Shown here one piece after another: positions 5,471-9,035 of a stretch of 9,035 nt of DNA. The notes under the pieces are model-generated. The model did not search any database. It was not told the DNA's origin and saw only the letters and a list, made by a program, of their open reading frames with translations. Origin of the DNA: Pseudomonadota bacterium (GTDB taxonomy: Bacteria; Pseudomonadota; Alphaproteobacteria; Sphingomonadales; Sphingomonadaceae); the NCBI GenBank assembly GCA_023432995.1, contig JAEZES010000232.1, positions 1 through 9,035 on the forward strand. The letters are read 5' to 3'. The position numbers were made by a program, and so were the translations under genes. Each line of letters starts with the position of its first letter. The stretch's first letter is position 1.

Positions 5471-6364
5471 ATGTGTGAGCTCGACCAGCTGAACGAGATG
5501 GGCCGCAAGACTACCGGTGTCAGCCGGCGGCAGTTCGGCAAGTTCGGTGCCGTGGCCGGCCTGGGCGCCGCGTTCACCCCGTGGGCCACCGCCTGCGCGC
5601 AGGGTGCCGGCGGCCTGGTCGAGAACGACGTCTCCTTCGCCGCCCCGGGCGGCACGATGGACGCCTTCTTCGTCCACCCGGGCGAGGGCAAGCACCCGGC
5701 GGTGATCCTGTGGCCCGACATCGCCGGGCTGCGCGACGCCAAGAAGGTCATGGCCCGCCGCCTGGCCTCGTCGGGCTACGCGGTGCTGGTGGTCAACCCG
5801 TTCTACCGCAGCGCCCCGGCCCCGCAGTTCAAGGACTTCGCCGACTTTCGGGACAACGGCGGGTTCCAGAAGGTCGGGCCGTGGATGGGGCAGAATACCC
5901 ACGACAACGTCGTCGAGACGGCCAAGGCCGTGGTCGCCTGGCTCGACCGGCAGGACGCCGTCGACACCGCCCGCGGGATCGGCAACCAAGGCTACTGCAT
6001 GGGCGGCCCGTTCACCGTGCGCACCGCCTTCGCCGCGCCCGAGCGGGTCAAGGCGGCCGCCTCGTTCCACGGCGGTGGGCTGGTTGCCGGCCCGCAGAAT
6101 CCCGACGATCCCAACGCGCCGATCAAGCTGCTGCCGCAGACCCAGGCGAGCTACCTGATCGCCATCGCCAAGAACGACGACGAGCGCTCGCCGGCCGAGA
6201 AGGATCAGCTCAAGGCCGCCGCCGAGGCCGCCGGACGCCCGGCCGAGATCGAGGTCTACCAGGGCGACCACGGCTGGACCGTGCCCGACAGCCCGGTCTA
6301 TCACGAGGCCGAGGCGGAGCGGGCGTGGTCCCGGCTGCTCGCGCTCTACGAGCGCGCGCTCTAG
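5471..6364 (+). CDS. Tat-exported dienelactone hydrolase family protein, copy 1
   Basis: A 297-residue alpha/beta hydrolase of the dienelactone hydrolase family. The N-terminus has a twin-arginine signal: a 17-residue n-region, SRRQFGK (18-24), a hydrophobic stretch GAVAGLGAAF, and a likely AxA cleavage at ACA|Q (41-44). The mature domain has VILWPDIAGLRD (78-89), RRLASSGYAVLVVNPFYR (96-113), the nucleophile Cys176 in GYCMGG (174-179), an Asp of the triad at 236 or 237 (AKNDDERSP), and His267 in GDHGW. The Cys-Asp-His triad is intact, so hydrolysis of an activated ester or lactone in the periplasm is expected. The ATG at 5471 is chosen over an in-frame GTG at 5411 because GAGGAGG lies five bases upstream and the N-terminus then aligns with the paralogue (MCxxDxLxxMG). 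Classical dienelactone hydrolases are cytoplasmic and about 60 residues shorter, so export suggests a different substrate. Confidence 0.88.
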   Translation: MCELDQLNEMGRKTTGVSRRQFGKFGAVAGLGAAFTPWATACAQGAGGLVENDVSFAAPGGTMDAFFVHPGEGKHPAVILWPDIAGLRDAKKVMARRLASSGYAVLVVNPFYRSAPAPQFKDFADFRDNGGFQKVGPWMGQNTHDNVVETAKAVVAWLDRQDAVDTARGIGNQGYCMGGPFTVRTAFAAPERVKAAASFHGGGLVAGPQNPDDPNAPIKLLPQTQASYLIAIAKNDDERSPAEKDQLKAAAEAAGRPAEIEVYQGDHGWTVPDSPVYHEAEAERAWSRLLALYERAL

Positions 6365-6381
6365 CCGCCCGACCGCAAAGC

Positions 6382-6409
6382 TAGACCCCGGTCGCGAAGA
6401 GACTATCCT
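6382..6409 (+). promoter_or_regulatory. Predicted promoter of second dienelactone hydrolase gene
   Basis: TAGACC (6382-6387), 16 bases, TATCCT (6404-6409). Its position and spacing copy those of the first hydrolase gene, so the duplication probably included the promoter and each copy can be transcribed separately. It starts 17 bases after the stop codon of copy 1. Confidence 0.55.
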
Positions 6410-6431
6410 CGCTTGCGGGAAGCAAGCGAGG
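6407..6431. promoter_or_regulatory. Perfect 10-bp inverted repeat between promoter and RBS of hydrolase copy 2
   Basis: The arms CCTCGCTTGC (6407-6416) and GCAAGCGAGG (6422-6431) are perfectly complementary around a 5-base GGGAA centre. The left arm overlaps the predicted -10 and the right arm reaches the ribosome binding site. It may be an operator, or a hairpin on read-through transcripts from copy 1 that hides the RBS. No T-tract follows, so it is not a canonical terminator. Copy 1 has no equivalent. Confidence 0.5.
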
Positions 6432-6441
6432 GAGGCGAGTC

Positions 6442-7332
6442 GTGTGCGACCAGGACCATCTTGCGCGAATGGGGCCAGTTTCGAAGCGCCGCGGCAAGGC
6501 CGCCGGCGTGAGCCGACGCGAGTTCGCGGCGCTCGGCGCTCTGGCAACGGCGGCGGCGCTCGCCCCGGCGGGGGGCGCCGTATCGCAGGCGCGGGCCCGT
6601 GACGAAAGCACGGTCAGCTTCGACGTTCCGGGGGGGCGGATGGACGGCTTCTTCGTCCATCCCGCGCAGGGCCGCAGCCCGGCGATCATCGTCTGGCCCG
6701 ATATCGCCGGATTGCGCGATGCTTTCATGGCGATGAGCCGCCGGCTTGCCGCGCAGGGCTACGCGGTCCTGGTGCTCAATCCGTACTATGCCGACGAGGA
6801 AGCCCCTCAGTTCGACGATTTCGACGATTTCCGCAGCAGCGGCGGCATGGAAAAGGTCACGCCGTGGCGCGAGAAGCTGACCGCGGCCACGGTCATGGAG
6901 ACCGCCAAGGCCGTGGTGGCCTATCTCGATGCCGACGAGGCGGTCGATCCGGCCCGCGGGATCGGCGTCCAGGGCTACTGCATGGGCGGGCCGTTGGCGG
7001 TGTGGACCGCGGCCGCCGCGCCCGAGCGGGTCAAGGCCGTCGCCTCGTTCCACGGCGGCCGGCTGGTCGGCGAGGAGGACACCTCGCCGGTCAAGATGAT
7101 CGGCCAGACCCAGGCGAGTTTCCTGTTCGCCATTGCGCGCGACGACGATCGCACCGCGCCCGGCGACAAGGACGCGCTCAAGGCGGCGGCCGAGGCGACG
7201 GGGCGTCCGGCGCAGATCAGGGTCTTCCGCGCCGACCACGGCTGGACCGTGGCGGATTCGCCGGCCTACAACTACGACGAGGACGACGCCTCGTGGGAGC
7301 TGCTGCTCGATTTGTACGAAGCCGCGCTCTGA
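6442..7332 (+). CDS. Tat-exported dienelactone hydrolase family protein, copy 2
   Basis: A 296-residue paralogue of the preceding gene, similar along its whole length. The twin-arginine signal is VSRREFAALGALATAAALAP (23-42), preceded by a longer basic n-region (SKRRGK), with cleavage probably near 46-52. The domain follows: IIVWPDIAGLRD (82-93), NPYYADEEAPQFDDFDDFR (113-131), nucleophile Cys180 in GYCMGG (178-183), Asp234-236 (ARDDDR), and His266 in ADHGW. The triad is complete. The GTG start at 6442 has GGGAGG six bases upstream and gives the Met-Cys-Asp N-terminus that aligns with copy 1. The acidic FDDFDDF stretch is more negative than in copy 1 (FKDFADF), a hint of changed surface or substrate. 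It ends nine bases from the convergent alpha/beta hydrolase gene. Same expected chemistry: periplasmic ester or lactone hydrolysis, substrate unknown. Confidence 0.88.
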   Translation: MCDQDHLARMGPVSKRRGKAAGVSRREFAALGALATAAALAPAGGAVSQARARDESTVSFDVPGGRMDGFFVHPAQGRSPAIIVWPDIAGLRDAFMAMSRRLAAQGYAVLVLNPYYADEEAPQFDDFDDFRSSGGMEKVTPWREKLTAATVMETAKAVVAYLDADEAVDPARGIGVQGYCMGGPLAVWTAAAAPERVKAVASFHGGRLVGEEDTSPVKMIGQTQASFLFAIARDDDRTAPGDKDALKAAAEATGRPAQIRVFRADHGWTVADSPAYNYDEDDASWELLLDLYEAAL

Positions 7333-7341
7333 ACGCTCGGC

Positions 7342-8298
7342 TCAGCCGCCCGGCAGGTTCTTGCGCTCGAGCGTGACCTCGGGATCACGGCACCAGCGGC
7401 AGTCCGGGCCGACGAATCCTTTCGCGGCCTCGGCGTCACCGCGCAGCTGCCACTCGAGCCAGTCGACCACGATCCGCGCCGCCTTGCCGCCGTTCGGCTC
7501 GAAGTAGGTTCCGCCGTGGCCGACCGGCAGGTTGGCCATCGCTGCGGGAACCTGGTCGATCCGCGCGAAGTCGTCGATCCCGTTGACGTAGGCGATGTCC
7601 GTCGGACCGCCGAGCACGTAGAGCACCGGGGTGTGCAGCGCTTTCAGCAGGTCCTTGGTCATCTGCATGCCGCCGATCGACTGCGACGCGCTGTTGAAGA
7701 TGCCGCTGTTCTGCACCACCACGGTCCCGAGCCGCGGATCGCCCGCCAGTTCGAGGGCCTGCAGCCCGCCGCAGCTGAACCCGCCGATCGCCACCGCCTC
7801 GCGGTCGATCAGCGAGGCATACCGGTCCGCGGAAAGCGCCCAGTCGAGCGCCGTCTTGAGATCGGCCGCCGAGGTCGGCGGCGTCGGCAGCCCGCCGCCC
7901 GTGGCCGGGGCGCGCGGCGGCGCCGGGGGTTCCTTGGCGTTGGGCCCGTTGCGCCACTTGCCGGGGGCGATCACGAGATAGCCGTGGGAGGCGATTTCCG
8001 ACAGGTGAAGCCGAGCGCTGGCCCCGTCGTCGGCACATCCGCCGTTGCCCCACACGAACACGCCCAGCCTTCCCGCGCCCACCGCCGAGAGGTCAGCCGG
8101 GCGGTAGACGACGTGATCGGGCAGCGTCGGGTCGACTTCCATCAGCGCCGGATAGGGCCCGCTGCCGGGCGTGTCGGGAATGCGGTTCTGGGCGGCGAAC
8201 ACCGCGGCCATGTCGTTGGCGGGAGGGGCCGGTTGCGCAAGCGGGGCGGTCCCCGAGAGCAGCACGGCGGCGGCGAGCGCCAGTCTGCCGATCCTCAT
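7342..8298 (-). CDS. Secreted alpha/beta hydrolase with Ser nucleophile
   Basis: A 318-residue alpha/beta hydrolase with an N-terminal Sec signal peptide (MRIGRLALAAAVLLSGTAPLA, cleavage probably before Gln22). The fold shows an oxyanion segment VWGNGG (82-87), the nucleophile elbow GFSCGG with Ser175 (173-178), a likely acid Asp234 (GGPTDIAY) and His261 (VGHGGTY). A Pro/Gly-rich loop at 123-141 (EPPAPPRAPATGGG...) inserts before the nucleophile helix. The C-terminus has CRWC (300-303) followed by DPEVTLERKNL, a possible disulfide. Two ATGs lie close together; the one at 8298 is preferred because AAGGGAG lies six bases upstream, whereas the ATG at 8304 directly abuts it. The gene follows the FMN reductase on the same strand after a 117-bp gap in which I see no gene and no clear terminator. 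Substrate unknown; esterase-like activity in the periplasm or outside the cell is likely. Confidence 0.82.
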   Translation of the reverse strand: MRIGRLALAAAVLLSGTAPLAQPAPPANDMAAVFAAQNRIPDTPGSGPYPALMEVDPTLPDHVVYRPADLSAVGAGRLGVFVWGNGGCADDGASARLHLSEIASHGYLVIAPGKWRNGPNAKEPPAPPRAPATGGGLPTPPTSAADLKTALDWALSADRYASLIDREAVAIGGFSCGGLQALELAGDPRLGTVVVQNSGIFNSASQSIGGMQMTKDLLKALHTPVLYVLGGPTDIAYVNGIDDFARIDQVPAAMANLPVGHGGTYFEPNGGKAARIVVDWLEWQLRGDAEAAKGFVGPDCRWCRDPEVTLERKNLPGG

Positions 8299-8415
8299 CA
8301 ACATCTCCCTTCGTCGTTTCGCCTCGGCCTGTAACACCGCGCATCCTCGCACAGCAACGGCGGGCGAGCGAGCGCTTGGTCTGGTTCTGCTAGCCCCTGT
8401 GAGGGCGCCGCCGCA

Positions 8416-8994
8416 TCAGGCGGCCAGCGCCCTCGCCGGGACGGTCCGTTCGACCAGGGCGCTGAACGCATCGACGAAGCTCTTGAAGAACGCTTCGGTC
8501 TGCTCGTTGACCAGGTGCCCGTCGGGATCGAACAGCGCGCCGGTGTTGCCGACGTAGGCTTCGGGCTGCTGCAGCACCGGCATGTCGAAGAAGGTCAGCG
8601 ACTGCCGCAGGTGGTGGTTGGCGCCGAACCCGCCGAGCGCGCCCATCGAGGTGCTCATCACCGCCGTCGGCTTGCCGCTCCACACCGCCTGGCCGTAGGG
8701 CCGCGAGCCGACGTCGATCGCGTTCTTGAGCCCGCCCGGGACCGAGCGGTTGTACTCGGGGGTCACGAATAGCACCGCGTCGGCGCCGCGCACCTCGTCG
8801 CGGAAGCGGGCCCACGCCGCGGGCGGGGTCTCGCCCTCGAGGTCTTCGTCGTAGAGCGGCAGGTCGCCGATCTCGACGAAGCGGAACGCGAGGTGTGGCG
8901 GCGCCAGGCGGGCGAGTGCCTGCGCGGCTTTCCGGCTCAGCGAGCCTTCGCGCAGGCTGCCGACGATCACGGCGACATCGTAAGTATGGGACAT
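8416..8994 (-). CDS. NAD(P)H-dependent FMN reductase / flavodoxin-like quinone reductase
   Basis: A 192-residue flavodoxin-fold enzyme of the NADPH-dependent FMN reductase family (the ChrR/YieF and AzoR-like group). The phosphate loop GSLREGSLSRK is at 12-22, and the flavin-ring loop with TPEYNRSVPGGLKNAIDVGSRP is at 78-99, then STSMGALGG, all typical of the family and at standard spacing; the length is normal. It should bind FMN and pass electrons from NAD(P)H to quinones, free flavin, azo compounds or metal oxyanions in the cytoplasm. The ATG at 8994 has GGAG eight bases upstream; the TTG at 9012 has no ribosome binding site. The first gene of a possible two-gene unit with the secreted hydrolase, though the 117-bp gap makes co-transcription uncertain. 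The 41 bases upstream to the window edge hold only the RBS. Confidence 0.9.
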   Translation of the reverse strand: MSHTYDVAVIVGSLREGSLSRKAAQALARLAPPHLAFRFVEIGDLPLYDEDLEGETPPAAWARFRDEVRGADAVLFVTPEYNRSVPGGLKNAIDVGSRPYGQAVWSGKPTAVMSTSMGALGGFGANHHLRQSLTFFDMPVLQQPEAYVGNTGALFDPDGHLVNEQTEAFFKSFVDAFSALVERTVPARALAA

Positions 8995-9035
8995 TGGGTC
9001 TTCTCCAGACAAAAGGGGGGATGGCAGGCCGGGAA

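Noticed and set aside
5591..5605. Lipoprotein signal at Cys42 of hydrolase copy 1
   Set aside because: The residues before Cys (ATA) are a poor lipobox, and copy 2 has no Cys there; ordinary AxA cleavage fits better.
6365..6441. Intrinsic terminator after hydrolase copy 1
   Set aside because: The hairpin is strong but is followed by purines, not a T-run, and it overlaps the predicted -10 of the next gene.
5354..6547. 397-codon open frame on the minus strand opposite hydrolase copy 1
   Set aside because: It is antisense to a gene with an intact triad, Tat signal and RBS. Its translation is low-complexity Arg/Gly/Ala/Val, as expected from GC-rich antisense.

Overview
The window is very GC-rich, tightly packed bacterial DNA with short intergenic gaps, GTG and TTG starts backed by good Shine-Dalgarno sequences, and protein families that are abundant in sphingomonads (LigW-like amidohydrolase, several SnoaL/NTF2-fold proteins, an SDR, Tat-exported dienelactone hydrolases starting Met-Cys). 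My best guess is an alphaproteobacterium of the Sphingomonadales (Novosphingobium/Sphingobium/Sphingopyxis-like). This rests on family recognition, not on a marker gene.

Layout. (1) 3-407 (+): 3' end of a DUF418/YeiB-type membrane protein, cut by the window edge. (2) 385-3237 (-): a leftward set of four genes, in transcription order a 232-aa SnoaL_4-type protein, two tandem paralogous small SnoaL-like proteins joined to it by GTGA and TGATG start/stop overlaps, then, after a 143-bp gap holding a palindromic repeat element, a LigW-like metal-dependent decarboxylase/hydrolase. (3) 3308-4231 (+): a short-chain dehydrogenase transcribed divergently from that set. The 70-bp gap between them carries a 20-bp imperfect palindrome that looks like a shared operator. 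(4) 4250-5301 (-): a small XRE-family regulator and an eight-helix membrane protein. Two near-identical 18-bp palindromic sites lie over the regulator's own predicted promoter. (5) 5471-7332 (+): two paralogous Tat-signal dienelactone hydrolases, each behind its own matching promoter (TNGACC, 16 bp, TATCCT). (6) 7342-8994 (-): an NAD(P)H-dependent FMN reductase followed by a Sec-exported alpha/beta hydrolase.

How they may work together. Block 2-3 looks like a catabolic module for an aromatic or other ring-bearing compound: an SDR to oxidise an alcohol or reduce a ketone, three NTF2-fold proteins of a kind that do cofactor-free lyase, dehydratase, isomerase or aldol chemistry, and an ACMSD/LigW-superfamily decarboxylase. 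The substrate cannot be read from the sequence. Blocks 5-6 add exported hydrolases and a flavin reductase; no shared substrate with block 2-3 can be shown. The XRE/membrane pair is probably an independent self-regulating unit. I found no RNA genes, CRISPR arrays, insertion sequences or integration scars.
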